From Micromonospora acroterricola (GTDB taxonomy: Bacteria; Actinomycetota; Actinomycetes; Mycobacteriales; Micromonosporaceae): a DNA stretch of 48,880 nucleotides. The notes beneath the pieces were generated by a model. The model had not been told where the DNA came from and searched no databases. It was given only the letters and a program-made list of their open reading frames with translations. Location: contig NZ_QGKR01000197.1 in the NCBI RefSeq assembly GCF_003172955.1, forward strand, positions 1-48,880. Direction: 5' to 3'. Below are positions 23,776 to 31,406 of this stretch, one piece after another (the first letter of the stretch is position 1; every line of letters begins with the position of its first letter). Both the position numbers and the translations under genes were made by a program.

Positions 23776-23838
23776 AGGGTAGCCGGCGGGCGTGGTCGAC
23801 CGGTCGGGCACAGAGCGAACTGCGCCACGACCGGTCGG
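23776..23838 (-). promoter_or_regulatory. promoter and twin CGACCGGTCG palindromes upstream of the HAD gene
   Basis: On the minus strand TACCCT (23781-23776) is a likely -10, about 41 bases before the start codon. Two identical 11-base blocks CGACCGGTCGG lie at 23797-23807 and 23828-23838, each containing a perfect 10-base palindrome, 31 bp apart (three turns). The first covers the -35 position. Confidence 0.4.
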
Positions 23839-23859
23839 ACCTGCGGTATGGGGGAGCGG

Positions 23860-23879
23860 CCGGGGGTAGCTGCCCCCGG
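23860..23879 (-). terminator. terminator after the RsbN-like gene
   Basis: CCGGGGG (23860-23866) pairs with CCCCCGG (23873-23879) around a 6-base loop. It lies 4 bases past the stop on the minus strand. Confidence 0.6.
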
Positions 23880-23883
23880 TGGG

Positions 23884-24762
23884 TCAGCGGGTGCCGGGGC
23901 AGGCGGACGGGGTGGGGCCGAGGGTGTCGCTGGTCGTCGGCGCCGGCAGACCGCACGCGATCGCCGTGCGCAGCTTGTCCGAACGCTCCCGGATGCTGTC
24001 CAGCAGCGCCAGCGAACGCCGGGTCCGCTCCCGGTCGGCCCGGGTGGTCCCGTCGAGCAGGTTGGCCACCGCCCGCCGCTGACCGGCGACGAAGGTGTTG
24101 ACGGTGTCGAGGCTGGCCGGCTCGGCCCGCTGCACGGCGGCGGCGGTCAGCAGCCGGACGCCCTGCCGGGTGTCGGAGTCCATGTCGTCGAGGACCGCGC
24201 TGTACCCGATCCGGTCACCGCGCAGCTCGGCGGCCTCGCCGAGCCGGGTCCGGGCGAAGTCCAGGAAGAGCTGACCACGGCTGATGTCCGAACTGGCCAG
24301 GGCGAGCTGGGCCCGCTCGGTCGAGCGCTTCATGCCGTACAGCGCGTCGCCGGGCACCGCGTTCTCGCTGGCGGCGGAGATGCCGGAGACGGCGATGGCG
24401 CCGGCGGCGATGCCGATCAGGATCGCGCCCCGGGCGCGGGCCCGGCGGGCGGTGACCGCCGGCAGCAGCGAGGTGCGGGTGGTGCCGGCGGGACGTGCCG
24501 CTGCCGGTTCGCCGGCCACCGGGGCGGTGCCCAGTCCTTCCCGCACGGCGGTGGCGAGCAGCATCGCCCGCAGTCCGGTGCGGAAGTCGGGGTCCACCTC
24601 GACTGCCGGGGGATCGACGCTGAGCCGCTGGCCCACCGCGACGAGCGGCGCGAGCTGGCCATCCACCCGGGACCGGACGTGGTGCCTCCGGCCGCCGTTG
24701 GCCTCGTCGAGAAGCTGCGCGAAGCGCTCCGCGCGCCGGCGGGAGAAGAGGATGCTGTCCAC
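23884..24762 (-). CDS. RsbN-like anti-sigma factor / DUF5667 membrane protein
   Basis: A 292-residue bitopic protein. The cytoplasmic N-terminal part (about 1-120) contains FAQLLDEANGGRRHH and a helical DPDFRTGLRAMLLATAV segment. One transmembrane helix follows (AILIGIAAGAIAVSGI, about 130-150). The outside part starts ASENAVPGDALYGMKRSTERAQL, the DUF5667 signature. In Streptomyces the gene after bldN encodes the membrane anti-sigma RsbN, and this gene has the same place and topology, so sequestration of the sigma factor at 25054 is the best hypothesis. GTG 24762 has GGAGG 7-8 bases upstream. The C-terminus is Cys-containing (AIACGLP, SACPG). Confidence 0.75.
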   Translation of the reverse strand: MDSILFSRRRAERFAQLLDEANGGRRHHVRSRVDGQLAPLVAVGQRLSVDPPAVEVDPDFRTGLRAMLLATAVREGLGTAPVAGEPAAARPAGTTRTSLLPAVTARRARARGAILIGIAAGAIAVSGISAASENAVPGDALYGMKRSTERAQLALASSDISRGQLFLDFARTRLGEAAELRGDRIGYSAVLDDMDSDTRQGVRLLTAAAVQRAEPASLDTVNTFVAGQRRAVANLLDGTTRADRERTRRSLALLDSIRERSDKLRTAIACGLPAPTTSDTLGPTPSACPGTR

Positions 24763-25053
24763 CGCAGGCACCTCCTCTCGCTGGTCACGGCCGGTCGGCC
24801 GCCGTCGTTGCCAGCGACCGGGCGGCAGTGTGACACCACGGAGGTGAGGCCCCGTCCGGCATGCCGGACGAACCTCGGTGACCCGGGCCTGCCGGGGCAA
24901 CCACCGGTCGCACCCGGAGAAACGCCGTGGACCGGGCACGGGTTACGGGCCCGGCGGGGCGGAAATCACAGAAAGTGATCGTCGTCACCAGGCGGGACCG
25001 ACCCTGAGCTGCACGGACGTCGATAGACGGCCATCGGTCCCGCCGACAGAAAC
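24763..25053. other. gap between the sigma and anti-sigma genes with palindromes
   Basis: This 291-base gap holds an 18-base perfect palindrome CGTCCGGCATGCCGGACG (24853-24870), a small ATCAC/GTGAT hairpin (24965-24979) and an 11-base inverted repeat GGCGGGACCGA (24991-25001 with 25034-25044, 32-base loop) just past the sigma stop. The last could attenuate read-through into the anti-sigma gene. No gene is seen. Confidence 0.4.
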
Positions 25054-26007
25054 CTACGGCTGGAAACCGTCGGGCAGGAGCCGGGCCAGCGCGCGGACCG
25101 CCCGGTACTGGAGGGCCTTGATGGCCCCCTCGTTCTTGCCCATCGCCCGGGCCGTCTCGGCGACCGAGAAGCCCTGGAGGAAGCGGAGCACGATGCACTC
25201 CTGCTGCTCCGGGTTGAGTTGCTTCACGGCGGTGAGCAGCGCGACGTTGGTGATGTGCTCGACCACCGCCGCCTCCGGGCTGCCCTCCGGGCCCCGGTCC
25301 TCCCGGTCGGCGTCGAGCACGTCGCCGGTGGTGACCTCCAGCCGGTACCGGCCGGACTTGAAGTGGTCGGCCACCAGGTTGCGGGCGATGGTCACCAGCC
25401 AGGCGCCGAGGTCGCGGCCCTGCCAGGTGAAGCTGCCGATGCGCTTGAGCGCGCGCAGGAAGGTGTCCGAGGTCAGGTCCTCGGCGAGCTGCCGGTTGCC
25501 GACCCGGAAGTAGACGAACCGGAACACCGTGTCCACGTACCGGTCGTAGATGAGGCCGAACGCCTCGGTCTCGCCGGCCTGGGCCCGCTCGACCAGCGTC
25601 CAGACCTCCGTGGCCGGGTCGGACGGGTCCGGCCGGCTCGGGAAGCCGGTCGGCGTGGTGGTGGTGGCCGGCACCGCCGGGATCACCGCCGTCTCGCCCG
25701 CCGACGGGTCGGTGGTCGGCGCTGGCGTGTCGTCGACCCGTCGGCCCTGGGCCGGCATGGTCGGGCGGGCGGGTACGGCGACCCGGCCACCGGCCGGCAT
25801 CGCGTTTCCGCCGGGCACCGCCGGTCGTGGCGGTGGGTCGTTGTGGTGTGGCCGGTTGCGAATCCGTTTCGCCGTGCCGTCGGACCGTGCGGCGGCGCCG
25901 TGCGGCTCGTCGAGCGGGGCGCGGGCCGCCGGCCGTTCGTTGACCTGGGCGCGAGCCGGCTGGCCGGTCAGACCGACCGGGCGTTCGGCGTAACCGAAGG
26001 TGGTCAC
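25054..26007 (-). CDS. bldN: ECF sigma factor, BldN family
   Basis: A 317-residue sigma factor. An N-terminal Pro/Arg/Ala-rich extension (about 1-130) precedes sigma region 2 (AFGLIYDRYVDTVFRFVYF, then LAEDLTSDTFLRAL and LGAWLVTIARNLVADHF). Region 4 follows (LNPEQQECIVLRFLQGFSVA, then GAIKALQYRAVRAL). The long extension recalls the cleaved pro-sequence of Streptomyces sigma-BldN, which controls late development. The following RsbN-like gene and nearby rex-hem genes match the Streptomyces bldN neighbourhood. GTG 26007 is chosen because it overlaps the stop of an upstream frame with a strong ribosome site. The open frame itself extends further, to 26193, so the start is uncertain. Confidence 0.85.
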   Translation of the reverse strand: MTTFGYAERPVGLTGQPARAQVNERPAARAPLDEPHGAAARSDGTAKRIRNRPHHNDPPPRPAVPGGNAMPAGGRVAVPARPTMPAQGRRVDDTPAPTTDPSAGETAVIPAVPATTTTPTGFPSRPDPSDPATEVWTLVERAQAGETEAFGLIYDRYVDTVFRFVYFRVGNRQLAEDLTSDTFLRALKRIGSFTWQGRDLGAWLVTIARNLVADHFKSGRYRLEVTTGDVLDADREDRGPEGSPEAAVVEHITNVALLTAVKQLNPEQQECIVLRFLQGFSVAETARAMGKNEGAIKALQYRAVRALARLLPDGFQP

Positions 26008-26159
26008 CGCGCCGCCCCCGTCCCGTCGGTCGCCGGGCGGGCCGGTCTGCGGGTCGTCGGTGCGGACCGACCGGGCTTCCGGTCGGGCAGGACGGTTCCG
26101 GGGTGTGCCGACGGGCGGCAGTTCCCCTTGAGGTGCTGGTCCAATGCGCTCACAGGCAC
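26004..26159 (-). CDS. 51-residue upstream frame coupled to the BldN-like sigma gene
   Basis: GTG 26159 has GAGGAGG about 5 bases upstream, the best ribosome site in this region. The frame reads VPVSALDQHLKGNCRPSAHP and continues Pro/Arg-rich to TGA 26004-26006. That stop overlaps the GTG (26007) of the sigma gene as GTGA. Removing 8 bases (AAGCCCGG, about 26070-26079) would fuse it in frame with the sigma extension. It is therefore either a leader peptide or the original N-terminus of the sigma factor displaced by a small insertion. I cannot decide between these from sequence alone. Confidence 0.4.
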   Translation of the reverse strand: MPVSALDQHLKGNCRPSAHPGTVLPDRKPGRSAPTTRRPARPATDGTGAAR

Positions 26160-26593
26160 GGGGGCCTCCTCGGGCTGAGGGGTGTCGACTCACGGCAAAT
26201 GGGGTGAGCCGACCCGAGTGATGATAGGGCCAACGTCACCCGCGCGTGGCAAGTCCGTTACACAGGGCGGAAGTATTTCCCGCTGTGTCGCACCGTCGGC
26301 GGACCGGTTGTCCGTCGTGTGCGGTTGACTTTGGATCGGCGCGGTGATCCAGGATGGATCGCCTGGTCGGGGGTGCGTTGACCGTTCGGCCGGCCCGCCG
26401 GGTCGGGTGGTCGGTGCGGGCCCGGCCGAACCGCCGCCGGACACCGTCACCCGTCCCATCGGCAGGACCTGATCGGATCGCCGGTGGACAGTGGATGGTC
26501 CCGTGAGTGGGACTTTTCCGGTGCGGCGCTCCGGCCGCCGGCCAACCGTCGCAGCGTGGTCTGTCGACGCCCGCTGTGCCAGACTCGATCACC
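26160..26593. other. 434-base divergent regulatory region of the sigma and ligase genes
   Basis: No gene lies in this gap. On the sigma side a TATCAT -10-like hexamer lies at about 26220-26225 (minus strand). A near-palindromic block at 26257-26291 resembles paired BldD boxes. On the ligase side no convincing promoter or ribosome site was found; CAGACT just before GTG 26594 is a poor -10. Confidence 0.4.
26257..26291. promoter_or_regulatory. paired BldD-box-like sites upstream of the BldN-like sigma gene
   Basis: GTTACACAGGGCGGA (26257-26271) and, inverted, the block at 26277-26291 each match 7 of the 9 fixed positions of the Streptomyces BldD consensus nTnACnC(A/T)GnGTnAn. ACACAG (26260-26265) and CTGTGT (26283-26288) are the symmetric cores. 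bldN is a known BldD target in Streptomyces. Confidence 0.4.
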
Positions 26594-28228
26594 GTGCAGG
26601 ACGCATCGGCAAACCCCGCGCCGAACCTCGCCGACCGGGTCCGCCGGGCGGCTCTCGACCACGGCGACCGGGCCGCGCTGCACTGGCGCGATCAGACGCT
26701 CAGCTGGTCCCAACTGGACGCCGCGACGGACGTCGCCGCGCGGGCACTGACCGCCGCCGCGCCGCCCAGCGACCCGGACGCTGCGCCGCCACGCGTCGCG
26801 ATCGCGCTGCCCAACACCCCCGACTTCGTCGTCGGCTGGCTCGGCGCCCTGCGCGCCGGCCTGGTGGCGGTCCCCGTCAACCCCGGCTTCACCGCCCCGG
26901 AGCTGCGCCACGTGCTGGCCGACTCCGGCGCGTCGGTGCTCATCGGCACCGAGCGGGTCCGGGACCTGGTCGCCGAGGTGGCCGCCGAGCTGCCCGCGCT
27001 CACCGCCGTGTACAGCGCGCCGCCACGGCAGGCCGCCGGCGGGCCGGAGCCGCCGCCGCGCCCGGGCCGGGGCGGTGACGACCTGGCCGTACTGCTCTAC
27101 ACCTCCGGCACCGAGGGGCGGCCCAAGGGCGCGATGCTCTCGCACCACGCGCTGCTCGCCAACCACGATCAGGTCGGCCGGATCGAGCCGCCGGTGGTCG
27201 GCCCGGGGGACACCGTGCTGCTGGCCCTGCCGCTGTTCCACGCGTACGGGCTCAACTCCGGGCTCGGCGCGGTCGTCCACCATGGCGCGACCGGCGTGCT
27301 GCTCGACGATCCTGGGCCGACGGCGGGGCTGGACGAGATCGCCCGGCACCGGGTCAGCGTGCTGGTCGGCGTACCGTCGATGTTCCTGACCTGGGCCGGC
27401 GCGGCCGGGGTCCGCGCGGCCACCGCCTCGGTGCGGGTGGCGGTCTGCGGCGCGGCGCCGCTGGAGCCCGCGGTCGCGGCGCGCTTCACCGAGGCCACCG
27501 GTCATCCGGTGCACATCGGGTACGGCCTCACCGAGACCGCGCCGGTGCTCACCTCGACCCTGGTCGGCGGTGTGGCCAAGGCCGGCTCGATCGGGCGGCC
27601 GCTGCCCGGCGTGCGGCTGCGCCTGGTCGACGCGGACGGCGCGGACCTGTGGCGCGACGGCCTGGCCATCCCCGACGACGACCCGGATGAGCTGGACATC
27701 TCCGATGTGGCGCCGGGCACCGACCCGGGGCAGATCGTCGTGGCCGGCCCCAACCTCTTCGCCGGCTACTGGCCGGACGGCCGGGACGGCCCGGACGCCG
27801 ACGGCTGGTGGGGCACCGGCGACGTCGCGTACGCCGACGAGGACGGCGACCTCTTCCTCGTCGACCGGCTCGGCGAGCTGATCCTGGTCAACGGGTTCAA
27901 CGTCTATCCGCACGAGGTCGAGCTGGTGCTCGCCGGGCACCCCGGGGTGGCCGAGTCGGCGGTACTGGGTGTGCCGCATCCGCGGACCGGCGAGACTGTG
28001 CGGGCGTACGTGGTGCCGGCGCCCGGGCGGCCGGTGACCGGCGACGAGTTGCTCGCCCACTGCGCACGGAACCTGGCCCGGTTCAAGTGCCCGACCGCCG
28101 TCGAGTTCGTCGACGCCCTGCCGCACTCGGCGATCGGGAAGGTACGCAAGACCCAGCTCCGGTCGGCGGCGCCGACCGACCCGCCGGCGAACGCCGACAC
28201 CCGCACGGAGGTAACCGATGTCCACTGA
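26594..28228 (+). CDS. AMP-dependent acyl-CoA synthetase/ligase
   Basis: A 544-residue ANL-superfamily enzyme. The P-loop motif is LLYTSGTEGRPKGAM. LPLFHAYGLN, VCGAAPLEP, GYGLTETAP (A5), GWWGTGDVAY (A7) and the hinge VDRLGELILVNGFNVYP follow. The catalytic Lys is in SAIGKVRKTQL near the end. It activates a carboxylic acid, probably a fatty acid, as the adenylate and then CoA thioester; the substrate is not deducible. An Asp/Pro-rich insertion (PDDDPDELDISDVAPGTDP) interrupts the region before A7. GTG 26594 gives a family-like N-terminus. The end overlaps the glutaredoxin-like gene by 11 bases. Confidence 0.9.
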   Translation: MQDASANPAPNLADRVRRAALDHGDRAALHWRDQTLSWSQLDAATDVAARALTAAAPPSDPDAAPPRVAIALPNTPDFVVGWLGALRAGLVAVPVNPGFTAPELRHVLADSGASVLIGTERVRDLVAEVAAELPALTAVYSAPPRQAAGGPEPPPRPGRGGDDLAVLLYTSGTEGRPKGAMLSHHALLANHDQVGRIEPPVVGPGDTVLLALPLFHAYGLNSGLGAVVHHGATGVLLDDPGPTAGLDEIARHRVSVLVGVPSMFLTWAGAAGVRAATASVRVAVCGAAPLEPAVAARFTEATGHPVHIGYGLTETAPVLTSTLVGGVAKAGSIGRPLPGVRLRLVDADGADLWRDGLAIPDDDPDELDISDVAPGTDPGQIVVAGPNLFAGYWPDGRDGPDADGWWGTGDVAYADEDGDLFLVDRLGELILVNGFNVYPHEVELVLAGHPGVAESAVLGVPHPRTGETVRAYVVPAPGRPVTGDELLAHCARNLARFKCPTAVEFVDALPHSAIGKVRKTQLRSAAPTDPPANADTRTEVTDVH

Positions 28229-28472
28229 CGCCCGACTCGCTCTGATCACCCGGCCCGGCTGCCACCTGTGCGACGACGCGAAGGCGGCGCTCGACCGGGT
28301 GGTGGCGGTCACCGGGGACAAGTGGGTCGAGTGGGACGTCACCGACGACGAGGGGCTGGAGCGGGAGTACGGGGACCGGTTGCCGGTGGTGATGCTCGAC
28401 GGCAAGGAGCACGGCTACTGGCGGGTCGAGGAGGAGCGGCTGCTGCGGGACCTGACCACACCGCAGCTCTGA
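28218..28472 (+). CDS. glutaredoxin-like family protein (Rv0508 type)
   Basis: An 84-residue thioredoxin-fold protein. The redox motif CHLC follows the first strand (LALITRPGCHLCDDAK), and the cis-Pro is in DRLPVVMLDGKE. It probably reduces disulphides or binds a metal. The homologue Rv0508 also precedes hemA in M. tuberculosis, so a link to haem synthesis or redox control is plausible. ATG 28218 lies inside the end of the ligase gene with GGAGG just upstream, so the two are co-translated. Confidence 0.88.
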   Translation: MSTDARLALITRPGCHLCDDAKAALDRVVAVTGDKWVEWDVTDDEGLEREYGDRLPVVMLDGKEHGYWRVEEERLLRDLTTPQL

Positions 28473-28480
28473 GCTGTGCC

Positions 28481-28486
28481 TATGGT
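28481..28486 (+). promoter_or_regulatory. -10 hexamer of the HAD gene (leaderless)
   Basis: TATGGT ends 6 bases before ATG 28493, without a ribosome site. Confidence 0.45.
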
Positions 28487-28492
28487 GCTCGG

Positions 28493-29155
28493 ATGAGCCC
28501 TGCGCACCCCCACCTGGTGTGGGACTGGAACGGTACCCTGCTCAACGACCTCAGCCTGGTGGTGGCCGCCACCAACGTCGCGTTCGCCAGCGTGGGCGGG
28601 CCGGCGGTCACCCCGGACGAGCACCGGGTGCGGTTCCGCCGCCCGATCGCCGAGTACTACGCCGAGGTGCTCGGCCAGGCGGTGGACGACGAGGAGTTCG
28701 GCCGGCTGGACCGGATCTTCCACGACGCGTACCGCAGCGGGTTGACCACCTGTGAGCTGGCCGCCGACGCGCGGACCGCGATGGCCGCGTGGCCGGGCAG
28801 CCAGAGCCTGCTCTCCATGTGGTTCCACGAGGAGCTGGTGCCGACCGTGCACACCTACGGGCTGACCGGCCACTTCACGCGGGTCGACGGGCTGCGGGCC
28901 GCGGTCGGCGGCGACCGCAAGGCCGAGTCGCTCCAGCGGCACCTGGCCGAGCTGGGCGTGGACGGCGACACGGTGGTGCTGATCGGCGACTCGATCGACG
29001 ACGCGGACGCGGCGCTCGCGGTGGGTGGCCGGGCGGTGCTCTACACCGGCGGTTTCACCGACCCGGCCCGGCTGCGCGCCTCCGGTCACCCGGTGGCCGA
29101 CACCCTCACCGACGCCGTGAAACTGGCCCGGGAGGTCAGTTCCGCAGGTAGGTGA
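28493..29155 (+). CDS. HAD hydrolase, phosphoglycolate-phosphatase-like
   Basis: A 220-residue HAD-I phosphatase. Motif I is LVWDWNGTLLND, in which the usual second Asp of DxDGT is Asn (the DWNGT subfamily). A helical cap domain (about 20-90) follows. Motif III includes GDRKAESLQRHL and motif IV is VLIGDSIDDADAA. It is likely a phosphatase for a small metabolite. The Asp-to-Asn change removes the canonical general acid, so activity may be modified. The last 20 bases overlap the convergent response regulator gene. Confidence 0.85.
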   Translation: MSPAHPHLVWDWNGTLLNDLSLVVAATNVAFASVGGPAVTPDEHRVRFRRPIAEYYAEVLGQAVDDEEFGRLDRIFHDAYRSGLTTCELAADARTAMAAWPGSQSLLSMWFHEELVPTVHTYGLTGHFTRVDGLRAAVGGDRKAESLQRHLAELGVDGDTVVLIGDSIDDADAALAVGGRAVLYTGGFTDPARLRASGHPVADTLTDAVKLAREVSSAGR

Positions 29156-29789
29156 GGACGGCCAGCACCCGCCGGTGCTGCTCGGTGTCCGGCGGCAGGG
29201 TGAGCTTGGTGAAGATGTTGCGCACGTGCTTCTCCACCGCACCGTCGCTGACCACCAGGGCGCGGGCGATGGCCGTGTTGGAGCGCCCCTCGGCCATCAG
29301 GGCGAGCACCTCGCGTTCACGCGGGGTCAGCTCACGCAGCGGGTCGTCGCGGCGGCGTCGGGCGAAGAGCTGCCCGACCACCTCCGGGTCGAGCACGGTG
29401 CCGCCGGCCGACACCCGGCGCAGCGCGTCCAGGAACTCGTCGATCGCGGCGACCCGGTCCTTGAGCAGGTAGCCGATCCCACCGCCGGCGCCGCCGGTGG
29501 TGGCCAGCAGGTCGTCGGCGTACGAGACCTCGACGTACTGGGACAGCACCAGGATCGGGGTACGCGGCACCAGCCGACGGGCCTCCACCGCCGCCCGCAG
29601 CCCCTCGTCGGTGTGTGACGGGGGCATCCGGACGTCGACGATCGAGACGTCCGGCCGGTGCTCCACCACTGCCTGGACCAGCGCGTCGCCGTCGCCGACG
29701 GCGGCCACCACCTGGTGGCCACTTTCGGTCAGCAGCCGTACCAACCCCTCCCGGAGCAGGACGGCGTCGTCGGCGATCACTATGCGCAT
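29136..29789 (-). CDS. NarL/LuxR-type response regulator
   Basis: A 217-residue response regulator. The receiver domain has RIVIADDAVLLREGL, phospho-acceptor Asp in VSIVDVRMPPSHTDEG, VLSQY and YLLKDRV. The LuxR-type HTH is LTPREREVLALMAEGRSNTA then VVSDGAVEKHVRNIFTKL. It pairs with the kinase encoded just upstream on the same strand. ATG 29789 gives MRIVIADD; GTG 29807 in frame is an alternative. There is no obvious ribosome site, and the kinase stop is 58 bases away, so it probably depends on the kinase transcript. Its end overlaps the convergent HAD gene by 20 bases. Confidence 0.92.
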   Translation of the reverse strand: MRIVIADDAVLLREGLVRLLTESGHQVVAAVGDGDALVQAVVEHRPDVSIVDVRMPPSHTDEGLRAAVEARRLVPRTPILVLSQYVEVSYADDLLATTGGAGGGIGYLLKDRVAAIDEFLDALRRVSAGGTVLDPEVVGQLFARRRRDDPLRELTPREREVLALMAEGRSNTAIARALVVSDGAVEKHVRNIFTKLTLPPDTEQHRRVLAVLTYLRN

Positions 29790-29847
29790 GGCTGTGGTGT
29801 CTACCACGTCCAGCCCGCCACGACTGCGCGGCGCCGCGTCCGCCGGC

Positions 29848-31146
29848 TCACAGCGGAAGCTCCGCGCGTATCTCGGTGGGCCCGCCGGCGGGGCTGACCA
29901 CGGCCAGCTCGCCGCCGGCCGCCAGGACCCGGTCGGCGATACCGACCAGGCCGTGCCCCTTTGCCAGGTGCGCGCCGCCCTGCCCGTCGTCGCCCACCCG
30001 CACCAGGAGCCGGGTGCCCTGCCGGGTCACGGCGACCACGGCCTCGGTGGCCTGGCTGTGCTTGGCGACGTTGGTCAGCGCCTCGGCCACCATGAAGTAC
30101 GCGGTGTTCTCCACCGCCGGGTCGAGCCGTCCACCCGGCGTCCCGAGCTGCGGGTCCACCTGGAGCTCGATCGGGATCAACCCGCGGCCGGCGAGCGCGG
30201 CCAGGGCGCTGGGCAGCCCCCGGTCGACCAGGATCGGCGGGGCGATGCCCCGGGACAGCGCCCGCAGCTCCGTCAGCGTGTCCCGGGTCTGGGTGACCGC
30301 CTCGTCGAGGGTCCGGCCGGCCGCCTCCGGGTCGGTGGCGAGCTGCTGACGTGCCCGGCTGAGGTCCATCGCCAGCCGGACCAGGCGCTGCTGGGGGCCG
30401 TCGTGGATGTCGCGTTCCAGCCGGCGCAGCGCGGACGCCTCGGCCGAGACGGCGGCCCGCTTCTGCTCCTCGAGGACGGTGATCCGGTCCCGCATCTCGG
30501 CCACACCGGTCAGCATGGCCCGGGCGAAGCTGGCCTGGAGCAGCGCGCAGCCCCGAACCACGATCGGCAGGGTGATCAGGAAGAACACCCCGATCGCGGT
30601 GGTCAGCCCGATCCGGGCGGTGGTCGAGTCGCCCAGGCCGAGCAGTTGGGCGAGGTCGCTGTCGTCCTGGCCGTGCGGCAGCGCCCAGTCGTACGCCCAG
30701 TAGAGCGAGCCGGTGACCGCGGCGGCCCACCAGGCCAGCGCCACGACAAAGGTGATCACCGCCACGATCAGGCGCAGCACGCCGTGTGCGAGATCGAGCC
30801 AGGACTGGGCGTCCCGCATCGGCACGAAGATCCGCCGCCAGGCGTTCGCGCCCGCCTCCGGCAGACGGTAGTGCGGCCGGATCCGGGGCTGGTGGAGCAC
30901 CGCGGGGAGCCGCAACCGCTCGATGTCGGCCAGCCCGCGGGCGGCGTAGAGGGTGCCGCTGATGATCGGCAGACCGATCACCGTGACCACCAGCCCGACG
31001 CCGACCGCGAGGCCCACGACGAGGACGATGAAGCTGGCCACGGCCAGGGGTAGGCCGAGCAGCACGTACCCGGAGTCGACGAAGAGCTGGCGGGGGATGC
31101 TCGGTGCCAGCGTCTGCTGGTCGCTGGTGGCGGCAACGGCGGTCAT
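29848..31146 (-). CDS. sensor histidine kinase with putative-sensor membrane domain (HisKA_3)
   Basis: A 432-residue kinase. Four hydrophobic segments in pairs (about 25-65 and 120-215) form the membrane 'putative sensor' module. A dimerisation/phosphoacceptor domain of the HisKA_3 type follows (RRLERDIHDGPQQRLVRLA, phospho-His in DIHDG). The HATPase has VAEALTNVAKHS, VGDDGQGG and GHGLVGIADRV. Signal unknown; the family often senses envelope stress. ATG 31146 is 6 bases after a -10 hexamer on the minus strand, so the mRNA is probably leaderless. Confidence 0.92.
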   Translation of the reverse strand: MTAVAATSDQQTLAPSIPRQLFVDSGYVLLGLPLAVASFIVLVVGLAVGVGLVVTVIGLPIISGTLYAARGLADIERLRLPAVLHQPRIRPHYRLPEAGANAWRRIFVPMRDAQSWLDLAHGVLRLIVAVITFVVALAWWAAAVTGSLYWAYDWALPHGQDDSDLAQLLGLGDSTTARIGLTTAIGVFFLITLPIVVRGCALLQASFARAMLTGVAEMRDRITVLEEQKRAAVSAEASALRRLERDIHDGPQQRLVRLAMDLSRARQQLATDPEAAGRTLDEAVTQTRDTLTELRALSRGIAPPILVDRGLPSALAALAGRGLIPIELQVDPQLGTPGGRLDPAVENTAYFMVAEALTNVAKHSQATEAVVAVTRQGTRLLVRVGDDGQGGAHLAKGHGLVGIADRVLAAGGELAVVSPAGGPTEIRAELPL

Positions 31147-31152
31147 GCCAAA

Positions 31153-31158
31153 AGGCTA
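31153..31158 (-). promoter_or_regulatory. -10 hexamer of the kinase gene (leaderless)
   Basis: On the minus strand TAGCCT ends 6 bases before ATG 31146. It drives the kinase-regulator pair. Confidence 0.45.
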
Positions 31159-31377
31159 GGCAGCGCTCGTCCGTCACCCCATCCCGAAGTCCTGCCTCTC
31201 CCCCGTAGTGCTGCCCCTACCCCACCTGTCGTCGTCGGCGACGGCGGCGCGGGATTGGTCAGAGAAGTCGGGATTGAGCAATAATCGCCCGGGTGGTTCA
31301 GCGCGGGGAACCGCTGGATCGATCTTGCGGAATGGAGGTGCGGGTGGAGTCGCGTCGCGGAGCGACAAGATCGCGAT

Positions 31378-31395
31378 TTGTGCACGTCTTCACAA
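31378..31395. promoter_or_regulatory. Rex operator (ROP)
   Basis: TTGTGCACGTCTTCACAA matches the Rex operator TTGTGAANNNNTTCACAA at 16 of 18 positions counting the free ones, with both TTGTG and CACAA arms intact. Rex releases it when NADH/NAD+ rises, so rex-hem expression should respond to redox state. Confidence 0.85.
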
Positions 31396-31406
31396 GCGCC
31401 TACTCT
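31378..31406 (+). promoter_or_regulatory. rex-hemACD promoter
   Basis: TTGTGC (-35, 31378-31383), a 17-base spacer and TACTCT (-10, 31401-31406). The -35 box is part of the Rex operator, so repression by promoter occlusion is expected. Confidence 0.7.

Noticed and set aside
23735..23956. Start of the SerB-like gene at 23956.
   Set aside because: That extension crosses a likely promoter and twin palindromes, while GTG 23734 has a good GGGAG site.
26008..26193. Start of the BldN-like sigma gene at 26193.
   Set aside because: No ribosome site there, and the sequence in that frame is unremarkable; a coupled start at 26007 is favoured, though not proven.
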